Positions 43,332 to 50,692 of a DNA stretch of 58,432 nucleotides are shown in pieces. Under the pieces are notes generated by a model, which did no database searches, was not told where the DNA came from, and worked only from the letters and a program-made list of their open reading frames with translations. Origin of the DNA: an uncultured archaeon (GTDB lineage Archaea; Hadarchaeota; Hadarchaeia; Hadarchaeales; Hadarchaeaceae); the NCBI GenBank assembly GCA_937921735.1, contig CAKZTQ010000021.1, positions 1 through 58,432 of the forward strand, read 5' to 3'. Position 1 is the stretch's first letter, and each line of letters begins with the position of its first letter. The translations under genes and the position numbers were made by a program.

Positions 43332-43403
43332 TAATGAAAACGAGCAGGTATTTAATAAGCTCGATGAGGGCGGGCTAGCTAGCGACGAGCACCTTAAAGC
43401 CAT

Positions 43404-43638
43404 CAGCCCTTAAAGCCCTCACCCATCTTCTGCCCCAGCTAGCTATTCGGCGCGGGTTTAAAAAAGCTTTCGTTGCGGCGATGATCATTCGTGGTGAAGC
43501 TCCTATCGCTTGGCCCGCCGGACGAGCTGATCGGCTGCTACTCCCGAGCGATTTCCTCGCCATCTACGGGGTCCGTGACGCCACTTCCCCTAGGCACCTA
43601 CCTTTTTTATACTGCAGGACAACTTGCTTTGGAGGCAA
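43404..43638. other. intergenic region with two promoter-like boxes
   Basis: Plus-strand tttaaaaaag at 43457-43466 and ttttttatac at 43602-43611. The second fits the Nnr gene (ATG 43639, ggagg 3 bases upstream). The first would start a transcript near 43490 that contains a weak ORF (GTG 43491 to TGA 43670, 59 codons) overlapping the Nnr start. I do not call it a gene: no recognisable motif and no ribosome site. Confidence 0.35.
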
Positions 43639-45159
43639 ATGATAACCCCGCAGCGCATGCGAGCGCTTGAGGCGAACGCCGCCTGGCTGGGCGTCCCCCG
43701 GCTGTTGCTGATGGAGAACGCGGGTGCAGCGGTGGCTAGGGAGGTGGCTAGGCGAGGCGTCGTCGGCAAGCGCGTGGTGGTGTTCGCAGGACTAGGCAAC
43801 AACGGCGGCGACGGCCTCGTGGCGGCGAGGCACCTGGCCAACGCGGGCGCAAGCGTCGAGGTTGTGCTCCTCGGCGACCCTAAGCTCATCGCCACCCCCG
43901 AGGCGAGGGCCAATTGGCAGGTGCTCCAGAACCTGCGGAGGAGCGTGAAGTGCCTCGTGGTCAAGGACTCGTCGGAGCTTCGGGCGCTCGGTGAGAAAAA
44001 GGCCGACGTGGTGATCGACGCGATGCTCGGCACCGGGGCGGCAGGGAGGCTGCGGGAGCCCATCGCCAGCGCCGCTAGGGCGATCAACTCCATGAGGGCC
44101 TACAAGGTGGCCGTCGACGTGCCCACCGGCGTGGATCCGCTGACCGGCGAGGCCTCGCCCGAAGCGGTAAAGTGCCATCTGACGGTCACCTTCCACGACG
44201 TGAAACCCGGGCTGAAGAAGGGCAAGCGCTACGCCGGCGAGGTGGTCATAGCCGACATAGGACTGCCTCGGGAGGCCGAGACCACCGCGGGCCCGGGCGA
44301 CGTGCTCATGGCGCTGCCCGAGCGGAGGCCGGAGTCGCACAAGGGCGAACACGGAAGGCTGCTGGTCGTGGGGGGGAGTTCGAGCTACACGGGCGCTCCC
44401 GCTCTCGTGGGGCTGGCGGCGCTTAGGGCTGGCGTCGACCTGGCGACGATAGCCGCACCCGCCGAGGTGGCGACGGTCATAAGCTCCTTCTCGCCAGACC
44501 TCATCGTGGCCAAGCTTCCGGGCAAGGACCTGACGCCGGAGGCCCTCCCAGCGCTGCGGGCGCAACTCGAGCGCTCCAGCGCCGTAGTGGTGGGGCCGGG
44601 CTTGGGCACCTCGAACGCCACGAGGGATGCCGTGGTCGAGCTGGCCCGCCTGCTATCGCAGAGGCATCCCGAGCTCCCGGCGTTGTTCGACGCCGACGGA
44701 CTGAAGGCAATCGCGTCCGAGCGAAAGCTGTTGCGCGGGCGGGGATGGGTGCTCACGCCCCACGCGAGGGAGTTCGAGCTGCTCACGGGCATCGACCTTC
44801 CCGCGGACGTCGAGGGCAGGCTCGAGCAGGTGAGGGCTGCCGCGAAGGAGCTCGATTGCGTGATGCTGCTGAAGGCTCACGTCGACGTCATCGCCTCCCC
44901 CAACGGCGAGTTCGCCCTCAACTACACCGGCAACCCTGGCATGACCGTGGGCGGCACGGGCGACGTGCTCGCGGGCATAGTAGGCGCCTTTCTATCGCAG
45001 GGGGTGGAACCCTTCCGCGCCGCCGTGGCAGGAGCCTTCGCCTGCGGCAGGGCGGGCGACCTTTGCAAGCTGGAGAAGGGATACGAGTTCACCGCCAGCG
45101 ACGTCATCGAGAAGCTGCCGGCGGTCTTCTCCGAGGCTAGGACAGCTGCAAATTTATAG
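43639..45159 (+). CDS. nnr: bifunctional NAD(P)HX epimerase/dehydratase
   Basis: A 506-aa two-domain enzyme that repairs hydrated NADH and NADPH. The N-terminal epimerase domain has [30 protein letters not shown] near 53-68 and [11 protein letters not shown] near 130. The C-terminal dehydratase (ribokinase-like) has VVGPGLGT near 320 and [15 protein letters not shown] near 433-447 with the catalytic Asp. ATG 43639 follows ggagg at 43631-43635; the TTG at 43624 is 5' of it. Confidence 0.95.
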   Translation: MITPQRMRALEANAAWLGVPRLLLMENAGAAVAREVARRGVVGKRVVVFAGLGNNGGDGLVAARHLANAGASVEVVLLGDPKLIATPEARANWQVLQNLRRSVKCLVVKDSSELRALGEKKADVVIDAMLGTGAAGRLREPIASAARAINSMRAYKVAVDVPTGVDPLTGEASPEAVKCHLTVTFHDVKPGLKKGKRYAGEVVIADIGLPREAETTAGPGDVLMALPERRPESHKGEHGRLLVVGGSSSYTGAPALVGLAALRAGVDLATIAAPAEVATVISSFSPDLIVAKLPGKDLTPEALPALRAQLERSSAVVVGPGLGTSNATRDAVVELARLLSQRHPELPALFDADGLKAIASERKLLRGRGWVLTPHAREFELLTGIDLPADVEGRLEQVRAAAKELDCVMLLKAHVDVIASPNGEFALNYTGNPGMTVGGTGDVLAGIVGAFLSQGVEPFRAAVAGAFACGRAGDLCKLEKGYEFTASDVIEKLPAVFSEARTAANL

Positions 45160-45190
45160 CTCGGGCGAGATATCGATTCCGGGGTCTGCC

Positions 45191-45337
45191 ATGGCGAGGT
45201 TCGAGGTCGCCGAGAGGCGTCTGTTCAACGTCAAGATATGCAGGCGCTGCAACGCACGTAACCCTTGGAAGGCGACGAAGTGTAGGAAGTGCGGCTACGG
45301 TGCGTTGCGCCCGAAGGCTAAGGAGCCGAGGGGATGA
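45191..45337 (+). CDS. rpl40e: ribosomal protein eL40
   Basis: A 48-aa zinc ribbon: [19 protein letters not shown] fixes the family, with CxxC...CxxC and a basic tail. It is part of the large ribosomal subunit in archaea and eukaryotes (where it is fused to ubiquitin). TATA-like aaatttata (45150-45158) is about 35 bases upstream. The stop overlaps the ATG of GGGP synthase (ATGA). Seen directly on the plus strand. Confidence 0.95.
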   Translation: MARFEVAERRLFNVKICRRCNARNPWKATKCRKCGYGALRPKAKEPRG

Positions 45338-46113
45338 AGGTAGAGAAGTATTTGCTGAGGATCATCGAGCGCGAGGGGGCCGCGCACCTCTCGCTCATAG
45401 ACCCGGCAAAGCAGTCGCCGGAGGTCGCCGGGAGGATGGCCTCGAGCGTGGCCGAGGGGGGAAGCGATGGGATAATGGTTGGGGGCTCCACCGGCGCCGG
45501 CGGCGAGCTGCTCGACGAGACCGTGCTCGCGATAAAGGACGCGGTGGACCTGCCGGTGATACTCTTCCCCGCGAGCGAGCTCTGCATAAGCGGGCATGCG
45601 GACGCCATCTTTTTCATGAGCATGCTGAACTCGGCCGACCCCTACTACATAACCGGTGCTCAGAGGCTGGGCGCCCCACGCGTCAAGGAGTTCGGGCTGG
45701 AAGCGATACCCATGGCTTACTTGGTGGTGGAGCCGGGCGGCGCCGCTGGAAGGGTGGGGAAGGCGAACCTGATCCCCCGCGATGAGCCGGAGCTCGCGGC
45801 TTCGTATGCGCTCGCGGCGCAGTACCTAGGCATGAGGTTCATTTACTTGGAGGCGGGCTCGGGCGCCGAGGCACCTGTGCCGGTCGAGATGGTCCGAGCG
45901 GTCAGGCGGGCGGTGGACTCAACGCTACTCGTGGGAGGAGGCATAAGGACACCCGAGGCCGCGGCTGAGCGCGTCGAGGCGGGGGCTGATATCGTGGTGA
46001 CGGGGACCTTGGTGGAGGAGGTCAAAAACAGGGCCGAGAGGATAAGGGGGATCGTCAGGGCGATCAAATCAGGCCGCGGTGCTTCGCGCAGGAGATGCAA
46101 GCGTAGCCCTTGA
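45334..46113 (+). CDS. geranylgeranylglyceryl-phosphate synthase
   Basis: A 259-aa TIM-barrel prenyltransferase that makes the first ether bond of archaeal membrane lipids from glycerol-1-phosphate and [14 protein letters not shown] near 18-27, [13 protein letters not shown] near 43-55, FFMSMLNS near 92, YLEAGSGA near 169 and VGGGIRTPE near 199 are all typical. The last 50 bases overlap the eS26 gene on the other strand. The C-terminal tail [14 protein letters not shown] is read through that overlap. It supports an archaeal host. Confidence 0.96.
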   Translation: MKVEKYLLRIIEREGAAHLSLIDPAKQSPEVAGRMASSVAEGGSDGIMVGGSTGAGGELLDETVLAIKDAVDLPVILFPASELCISGHADAIFFMSMLNSADPYYITGAQRLGAPRVKEFGLEAIPMAYLVVEPGGAAGRVGKANLIPRDEPELAASYALAAQYLGMRFIYLEAGSGAEAPVPVEMVRAVRRAVDSTLLVGGGIRTPEAAAERVEAGADIVVTGTLVEEVKNRAERIRGIVRAIKSGRGASRRRCKRSP

Positions 46114-46282
46114 TGCCGGAGGTGAAGACGCGGCGCCTGTCTATGCCCGGGATCTTGGGATCGATCCTGAACCCCTTGTGGACGACGATCGCCTTGATGC
46201 GAGGCGTGAGGCGACCGCAGTAAATGCACGGCACCGGCTGACTTCGACCACCCGCCTTGTAGTGTCCCCACTTCTTGCCCAT
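46064..46282 (-). CDS. rps26e: ribosomal protein eS26
   Basis: A 72-aa protein with CIYCGRLTPRIKAI and [11 protein letters not shown], the zinc ribbon of eS26, after a basic start (KKWGHYKAGGRSQPV). eS26 is found in eukaryotes and the TACK/Asgard side of archaea, which helps place the host. It starts 18 bases after the end of RNase P RNA and on the same strand, so the two may be transcribed together. It overlaps GGGP synthase by 50 bases in convergent orientation. Confidence 0.93.
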   Translation of the reverse strand: MGKKWGHYKAGGRSQPVPCIYCGRLTPRIKAIVVHKGFRIDPKIPGIDRRRVFTSGIKGYACISCAKHRGLI

Positions 46283-46300
46283 TCTCCCACCCTTCCGAGC

Positions 46301-46596
46301 GCCGACGAGTCGGCCGTAACCCGTCTTCTGTTTTCAGGCGGCATTCTGCTGAGCGGGCTACCACCCGCCTCAGGCGGGCGCTCATCGGCGGCGACTTGCC
46401 CTTGCATCTCGCGGATTGGCCGTTTCACCCTCGCTCGGCCCGACCTCAACGTCCCCGCATCATCGCGCGGGCCGGGAGGTGTCGTTTCTGTGCCAGGGTC
46501 TGGCCTCTCGGCCAGGTCCTCGCGGACCCGCGAGCCCGCCGGATGGACGGAGTTTCCTCAGGCCTTCGCCCGACGGCCGCCCACCGACTCGCCGGC
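46301..46596 (-). ncRNA. rnpB: RNase P RNA, archaeal type
   Basis: On the minus strand about 296 bases fold as RNase P RNA. P1 is GCCGGCGAGTCGG at the 5' end with CCGACTCGTCGGC at the 3' end. The conserved GAGGAAACTCCGTCC (CR I, P4 5' strand), ACAGAAACGAC (CR IV region) and the ending ACAGAAGACGGGTTACGG (P4 3' strand) are all present. It processes the 5' ends of tRNAs. eS26 follows 18 bases downstream. A TATA-like ttcttaacc is about 25 bases upstream of the 5' end. Confidence 0.95.
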
Positions 46597-46719
46597 ATAC
46601 AACTTTAGCCTCAACTCGGTTAAGAAGGTTTCCCTTAGCGCTTCAGAGCAGCGCGGACATACCCCACGGGCATCTGCATGCCTTTTAAAAATCGCACGCA
46701 AAGGTTGAGCGGTGGTGAC

Positions 46720-47142
46720 TTGAAGATCTTCATCGCCGGGCCGCTCTTCTCACAAGCCGAGAGGGAGTTCAACCTCAAGGTCGACGAGCACCTTCGCGAG
46801 CAGGGCTTCGAGACCTTCCTGCCCCAGCGCGACGTGGGCGAGCTGGACGAGCTCCTCCGCAAGAAGGGCAGGCGGGCCTACCGCGAGGTCTTCGAGCGGG
46901 ACCTAGCCGGCATGGATCGGTCGGACGTCGTCGTCGCCATCCTCGATGGAGCGGACGTCGACAGCGGTACCGCCTTCGAGGTCGGCTACGCCTTCGCGAA
47001 GGGCAAGCCGGTGATCGGCCTCAAGACGGACATGAGGGTGTTCGCGAAGGGCGAGGAGCTCAACAACATGCTGGCCCAAGCCATACGTGCGCTGGCGAGG
47101 AACTTGGACGAGCTCGTCGAGGAGCTGAGGAGGCTTGGTTGA
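46720..47142 (+). CDS. nucleoside 2-deoxyribosyltransferase-like protein
   Basis: A 140-aa protein: KIFIAGPLFSQAER at the start, then VVAILDGADVDSGTAFEVGYAFAKGKPVIGLKTD near 75-108, the pattern of the NDT family, where the Glu in TAFEVG is catalytic. These enzymes swap or hydrolyse nucleobases on deoxyribose or related compounds. I use the TTG at 46720: the box ccttttaaaa (46681-46690) is about 30 bases before it and ggtggtga is the ribosome site. The ATG at 46678 lies in that promoter. Overlaps the next gene by 8 bases. Confidence 0.85.
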   Translation: MKIFIAGPLFSQAEREFNLKVDEHLREQGFETFLPQRDVGELDELLRKKGRRAYREVFERDLAGMDRSDVVVAILDGADVDSGTAFEVGYAFAKGKPVIGLKTDMRVFAKGEELNNMLAQAIRALARNLDELVEELRRLG

Positions 47143-47425
47143 TCCCGCGTTCGCGAACGTCGAGCAGCGAGCGAACATGTTCCTCATCAGGCTCGCCCCT
47201 GGAAAATATGCGTACCTGAAGTACCACCTGGAGGGCGAGACCATGCACATCGATGCCACCTTCACGCCCGAGGAACATCGCGGCCGAGGCTTGGCGGAGA
47301 GGCTCACCAGGGCCGCCATCGAATACGCGAGGGAGAAGGGGTTCAAGGTCATGCCCAACTGCAGCTACGCTAAGCGCTACTTCGAGCGACACCCGGAGCT
47401 TCGAGAGATGCTCGCGAGCGAGTAG
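47135..47425 (+). CDS. GNAT-like N-acetyltransferase (YjdJ type)
   Basis: A 96-aa small acetyltransferase-type protein: DATFTPEEHRGRGLAERLTRAAIEYAREKG holds the acetyl-CoA loop (RGRGLA) and PNCSYAKRYFERHPEL follows at the C-terminus. This is the short GNAT_YjdJ pattern, in which the substrate is unknown. TTG start at 47135, overlapping the upstream gene, so coupled translation is likely. Confidence 0.85.
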   Translation: MVDPAFANVEQRANMFLIRLAPGKYAYLKYHLEGETMHIDATFTPEEHRGRGLAERLTRAAIEYAREKGFKVMPNCSYAKRYFERHPELREMLASE

Positions 47426-47515
47426 GCCTGCCTTGACATGAGCTGCGGCATGAAGGATAAGTCAACCAGATTTCTCGGGAAGCGAACGAGCCGCTGCGAA
47501 GCGAAGTTATTTTTA

Positions 47516-47531
47516 TGTTACATATGTAACA
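47516..47531. promoter_or_regulatory. 16-base perfect palindrome, probable operator
   Basis: TGTTACATATGTAACA is perfectly self-complementary. It follows ttatttttat (47508-47517), a TATA-like box, and lies between it and the expected start near 47536, where a repressor would block initiation. The zinc-type gene at 47564 is downstream. The regulator is not visible in the window. Confidence 0.55.
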
Positions 47532-47563
47532 AAAAATTTAAAAAAATCGCCGCGGTGGTAGCG

Positions 47564-47695
47564 ATGAAGTCGCTGTGCAAGAGGTGCTGGCGGAGGCAGG
47601 AGTGCAGACCCAACTACCCCCTCGTCGGCGGCGCCGGGGTGGTGGTCTGCGACAGGTTCAAGGGGGGAGAAGGCGCGGCGGATAAAAGCTTATAG
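47564..47695 (+). CDS. small four-cysteine protein
   Basis: A 43-aa protein from ATG 47564: MKSLCKRCWRRQECRP at the start and VVVCDRF later, four cysteines able to bind zinc or iron. I do not recognise the family. The ATG is preferred over 47438 because ggtggt lies 4-9 bases upstream and the operator/promoter is just before it. PorG begins 27 bases later, so it could lead the Por operon. Confidence 0.6.
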   Translation: MKSLCKRCWRRQECRPNYPLVGGAGVVVCDRFKGGEGAADKSL

Positions 47696-47721
47696 CCCGG
47701 CGATGAGTGTAAGATGGTCGC

Positions 47722-48255
47722 ATGATAGAGGTGAGGTTCCACGGCCGCGGTGGCCAGGGAGCGGTGACCGCCGCCAGGCTGCTGGTGGAGGCGGCCTTCC
47801 TCGAGGGCAAGTACGGCCAAGCGTTCCCCTTCTTCGGCGCCGAGCGCAGGGGGGCACCGATCGTGGCCTTCGCGCGGATCGACGACAAGCCCATAAGGAC
47901 GAGGACGCAGGTGTACGAGCCGAGCCACGTCGTCGTGCTAGACCCCACGTTGCTCGAGGTGACGAACGTCGCGGCTGGCTTGAAAGCTGGCGGCATCGTC
48001 GTGGTGAACGCCAAGGAAGCACCCACCGGCCTCCCCGCGGGGAGGCTCGCCGTCGTCGACGCCACGGGCATCGCCCTCGAGACCCTCGGCGCGCCCATAA
48101 CCAACACGGCGATCCTCGGGGCCCTCGCGAGGGCGACGAAGCTCGTGTCGCTGGACTCCCTCGTGAGGGCGGTCGGGAACTACTTCGGCGACAAGCTCGC
48201 GGAGAAGAACATAGCCGCCGTCAGGGTCGCGTACGAGCGGACGAAGCTTTTGTGA
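47722..48255 (+). CDS. porG: 2-oxoacid:ferredoxin oxidoreductase gamma subunit
   Basis: A 177-aa protein: [18 protein letters not shown] at the N-terminus and [20 protein letters not shown] near 33-52 are the gamma-subunit signatures of pyruvate/2-oxoacid oxidoreductases. It forms part of the four-subunit enzyme with D, A and B coded downstream. TATA-like taaaagctt is about 40 bases upstream. Confidence 0.94.
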   Translation: MIEVRFHGRGGQGAVTAARLLVEAAFLEGKYGQAFPFFGAERRGAPIVAFARIDDKPIRTRTQVYEPSHVVVLDPTLLEVTNVAAGLKAGGIVVVNAKEAPTGLPAGRLAVVDATGIALETLGAPITNTAILGALARATKLVSLDSLVRAVGNYFGDKLAEKNIAAVRVAYERTKLL

Positions 48256-48313
48256 GAGGACCAACGCGGCTGAGCGCACAAAAAACTTTTTAGCGAGTTA
48301 CGTAGCCTCTTGG

Positions 48314-48592
48314 ATGGTTGAGGGCGATATATTGAAGATAATCGCCGGAGCCGTCATAACCGAGCCGGGCAACACCGCGCAGACCGAGACCGGGAGCTGG
48401 CGCAACTTCAGGCCCGTGATCGACGAGGCGAAGTGCACGGGCTGCGGCATGTGCTGGATGTTCTGCCCGGAGCCCGCGATCTCCAAGGGCAAGCCCGCGA
48501 GGGTAGACTACCGCTACTGCAAGGGCTGCGGCATTTGCGCCAACGAGTGTCCCTTCAAGGCCATAACCATGGTCCCGGAGGGGAGGGATTGA
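48314..48592 (+). CDS. porD: 2-oxoacid:ferredoxin oxidoreductase delta subunit
   Basis: A 92-aa 2[4Fe-4S] ferredoxin-type protein: CTGCGMCWMFCPE near 41-53 and CKGCGICANECP near 69-80. It passes electrons from the A/B core to free ferredoxin. A promoter-like actttttag lies about 30 bases before the ATG. Its stop overlaps the PorA start (TTGA). Confidence 0.94.
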   Translation: MVEGDILKIIAGAVITEPGNTAQTETGSWRNFRPVIDEAKCTGCGMCWMFCPEPAISKGKPARVDYRYCKGCGICANECPFKAITMVPEGRD

Positions 48593-49773
48593 AGCAGGTG
48601 CTGACCGGCAACGAGGCGGCCGCGATCGCCGCGAAGCTGGCTCGCGTCAAGGTGATCTCCGCCTACCCGATAACCCCCCAGACGGCCATCGTGGAGAAGC
48701 TCGCGGAGTTCGTGGCCAACGGCGAGCTGGACGCGGAGTTCATGAAGGTCGAGTCGGAGCACAGCGCCATGAGCGCCTGCATAGGCGCCGCCGCCGTGGG
48801 GGCCAGAGCCTTTACCGCCACCTCCTCGCAGGGGCTAATGCTCATGAGCGAGATGCTCTACATCGCGGCCGGCCTGAGGCTGCCCATCGTCATGGCCAAC
48901 GCCAACCGGGCGCTTTCGGCACCGCTTAACATCTGGTGCGACCAGCAGGACTCCATGGCCGTGCGAGACAGCGGCTGGGTGCAGCTCTACTGCGAGGACA
49001 ATCAGGAGATCCTCGACTCGATACTGCAGGCCTATCGCGTGGCCGAGGAGCTGATGCTGCCCGTGATGGTGTGCTTCGACGGCTACATCCTATCGCACAC
49101 GGCCGAGCCCGTGGACGTGCCAGAGCAGGAGGAGGTCGACGACTTTCTGCCGCCCTACAGGCCTCGCCACCCCTTGGATCCAGCCATGCCCGTCACCATG
49201 GGGCCCGTGGGCGTGCCGGAGTACTACCAGGAGATAAGGTATATGCTGCACGAGGCGGTGCGTGCGGCGAGGGACAAGATAGTCGAGGTGGACAGGGAAT
49301 ACGGCAAGCGGTTCGGCAGGCGCTATGGCCTGGTCGAGTGCTACCGAAGCGATGACGCGGAGATAATCCTCCTCACGCTGGGCTCGCTGAGCGGCACCGC
49401 GAAGGACCTCATCGACCGCTCCCGCAAGCGGGGGGAGAGGGTGGGGCTGGTGAGGGTGCGCGCCTACAGGCCCTTCCCGCGAGAGGTGCTGGTGAAGGCT
49501 TTGGAGCACGCGAAGGTGGTCGCCGTGCTCGAGAAGGACATCTCGCTGGGCTGGGCCGGGGCGCTTTTCGCCGACGTCTCCTGTGCGCTGGCCAACGTCG
49601 AGGGGGCGCCCCTCCTCATGAACTTCATCTGCGGGCTCGGAGGGCGCGATGTATCGCCCCTCCAAATCAGGGAGGCGCTGCGCGCGGCGGCGAGGGCGGC
49701 GGAGGTGGGGGAGGTGAAGAGGCCCGTGCGCTGGCTTGGGCTCAGGGAGAAGCTCGTGGGGCTGGGGATATGA
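48589..49773 (+). CDS. porA: 2-oxoacid:ferredoxin oxidoreductase alpha subunit
   Basis: A 394-aa subunit beginning KQVLTGNEAAAIAAKLARV and AYPITPQTAIVEKLAE, which is the standard start. ESEHSAMSACIGAAAVGARAFTATSSQGL near 48-76 and the domain II/III follow. Specificity for pyruvate is likely (WCDQQDSMAVRD, as in pyruvate enzymes). I use the TTG at 48589; the longer frame back to 48433 lies in the PorD gene. The ATGA overlap at its end couples it to PorB. Confidence 0.95.
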   Translation: MKQVLTGNEAAAIAAKLARVKVISAYPITPQTAIVEKLAEFVANGELDAEFMKVESEHSAMSACIGAAAVGARAFTATSSQGLMLMSEMLYIAAGLRLPIVMANANRALSAPLNIWCDQQDSMAVRDSGWVQLYCEDNQEILDSILQAYRVAEELMLPVMVCFDGYILSHTAEPVDVPEQEEVDDFLPPYRPRHPLDPAMPVTMGPVGVPEYYQEIRYMLHEAVRAARDKIVEVDREYGKRFGRRYGLVECYRSDDAEIILLTLGSLSGTAKDLIDRSRKRGERVGLVRVRAYRPFPREVLVKALEHAKVVAVLEKDISLGWAGALFADVSCALANVEGAPLLMNFICGLGGRDVSPLQIREALRAAARAAEVGEVKRPVRWLGLREKLVGLGI

Positions 49774-50654
49774 CGGCAGCGCCGCCCGGCATTCCAGAGG
49801 AGGAGCTCCTAGCTCCTGGCCACCGCGCCTGCGCGGGCTGCGGTTGCGTGCTGGCGATGAGGTACCTGCTGAAGGCGCTGGGGAGGAACATCGTCGTCAG
49901 CATGGCGACGGGCTGCATGGAGGTGGTGACGACCCCCTACCCCGAGACGTCTTGGAGGGTGCCTTGGATCCACTCGGCCTTCGAGAACGCCGCGGCCACG
50001 GCGGCGGGCATAGCGGCTGGGTTGAAGGCGTTGGGGAAAAAGGGGGTAAAATCCGTGGCGATCGCCGGCGACGGCGGCACGGCGGACATAGGCCTGCAGG
50101 CGCTCTCGGGCGCGGTGGAGAGGGGGGACAACGTGTTGTTCTGCTGCTACGACAACGAGGCCTACCAGAACACGGGCATCCAGCGCAGCGGGGCCACGCC
50201 GTTCGGCGCGTGGACGACCACCACCCCCATAGGCAGGGTCAAGAGGGGGGAGGACAGGCCCAAGAAGGACGTGCCGGCGATCATCGCCGCCCACGGCGCC
50301 CCCTACGTGGCCACCGCCTCGGTCGCCTACCCTCTGGACTTCATCAACAAGCTCAGGAGGGCCGCCGCCATAGAGGGGCCCACCTACGTGCACGTGCACG
50401 CGCCCTGCGTGCCAGGTTGGCGCATAGAGACGAGCAAGACCATCGAGGTGGCTAGGCTGGCGGTGCTCACCGGCGCATGGGTGCTCTACGAGATCGAGCG
50501 GGGGCAGCTGAGGGTCACCTTCAAGCCCCCCAAGCGCAGGCCCGTCGCCGACTACCTCAAGCTCCAGGGGAGGTTCAGGCACCTCACCGAAGAGGAGATC
50601 GCCCAGATCCAGCGAATGGTGGACGAGCAGTGCAGGCGCTTCGGCATCGAGTGA
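49770..50654 (+). CDS. porB: 2-oxoacid:ferredoxin oxidoreductase beta subunit
   Basis: A 294-aa thiamine-diphosphate subunit: HRACAGCGCVLAMRYLLKAL near 19-38 with iron-sulfur Cys, GDGGTADIGLQALSGAVERGDNVLFCCYDNEAYQNTG near 99-135 (the GDG...N ThDP motif), and PCVPGW with the fourth Cys. Oxidises pyruvate to acetyl-CoA or the reverse in autotrophs. Complete with PorG, D and A in the order G-D-A-B. Confidence 0.95.
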   Translation: MTAAPPGIPEEELLAPGHRACAGCGCVLAMRYLLKALGRNIVVSMATGCMEVVTTPYPETSWRVPWIHSAFENAAATAAGIAAGLKALGKKGVKSVAIAGDGGTADIGLQALSGAVERGDNVLFCCYDNEAYQNTGIQRSGATPFGAWTTTTPIGRVKRGEDRPKKDVPAIIAAHGAPYVATASVAYPLDFINKLRRAAAIEGPTYVHVHAPCVPGWRIETSKTIEVARLAVLTGAWVLYEIERGQLRVTFKPPKRRPVADYLKLQGRFRHLTEEEIAQIQRMVDEQCRRFGIE

Positions 50655-50692
50655 ACCACCGAAGCACCTCGAAGCGGGCTGAGGCTGGCAAC

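Noticed and set aside
43491-43670. 59-codon ORF before nnr
   Set aside because: No ribosome site, no recognisable motif, and it overlaps the start of nnr. Only a promoter-like box supports it.
48433-48588. N-terminal extension of PorA
   Set aside because: It is the PorD gene in another frame; PorA normally starts at KQVLTGNEA.
49736-50455. 239-codon open frame overlapping PorB
   Set aside because: Same-strand shadow frame of GC-rich DNA, rich in Arg/Gly/His, with no motif.
50477-50692. N-terminal extension of HypF
   Set aside because: It lies in PorB, and HypF proteins begin at the acylphosphatase domain that follows ATG 50693.
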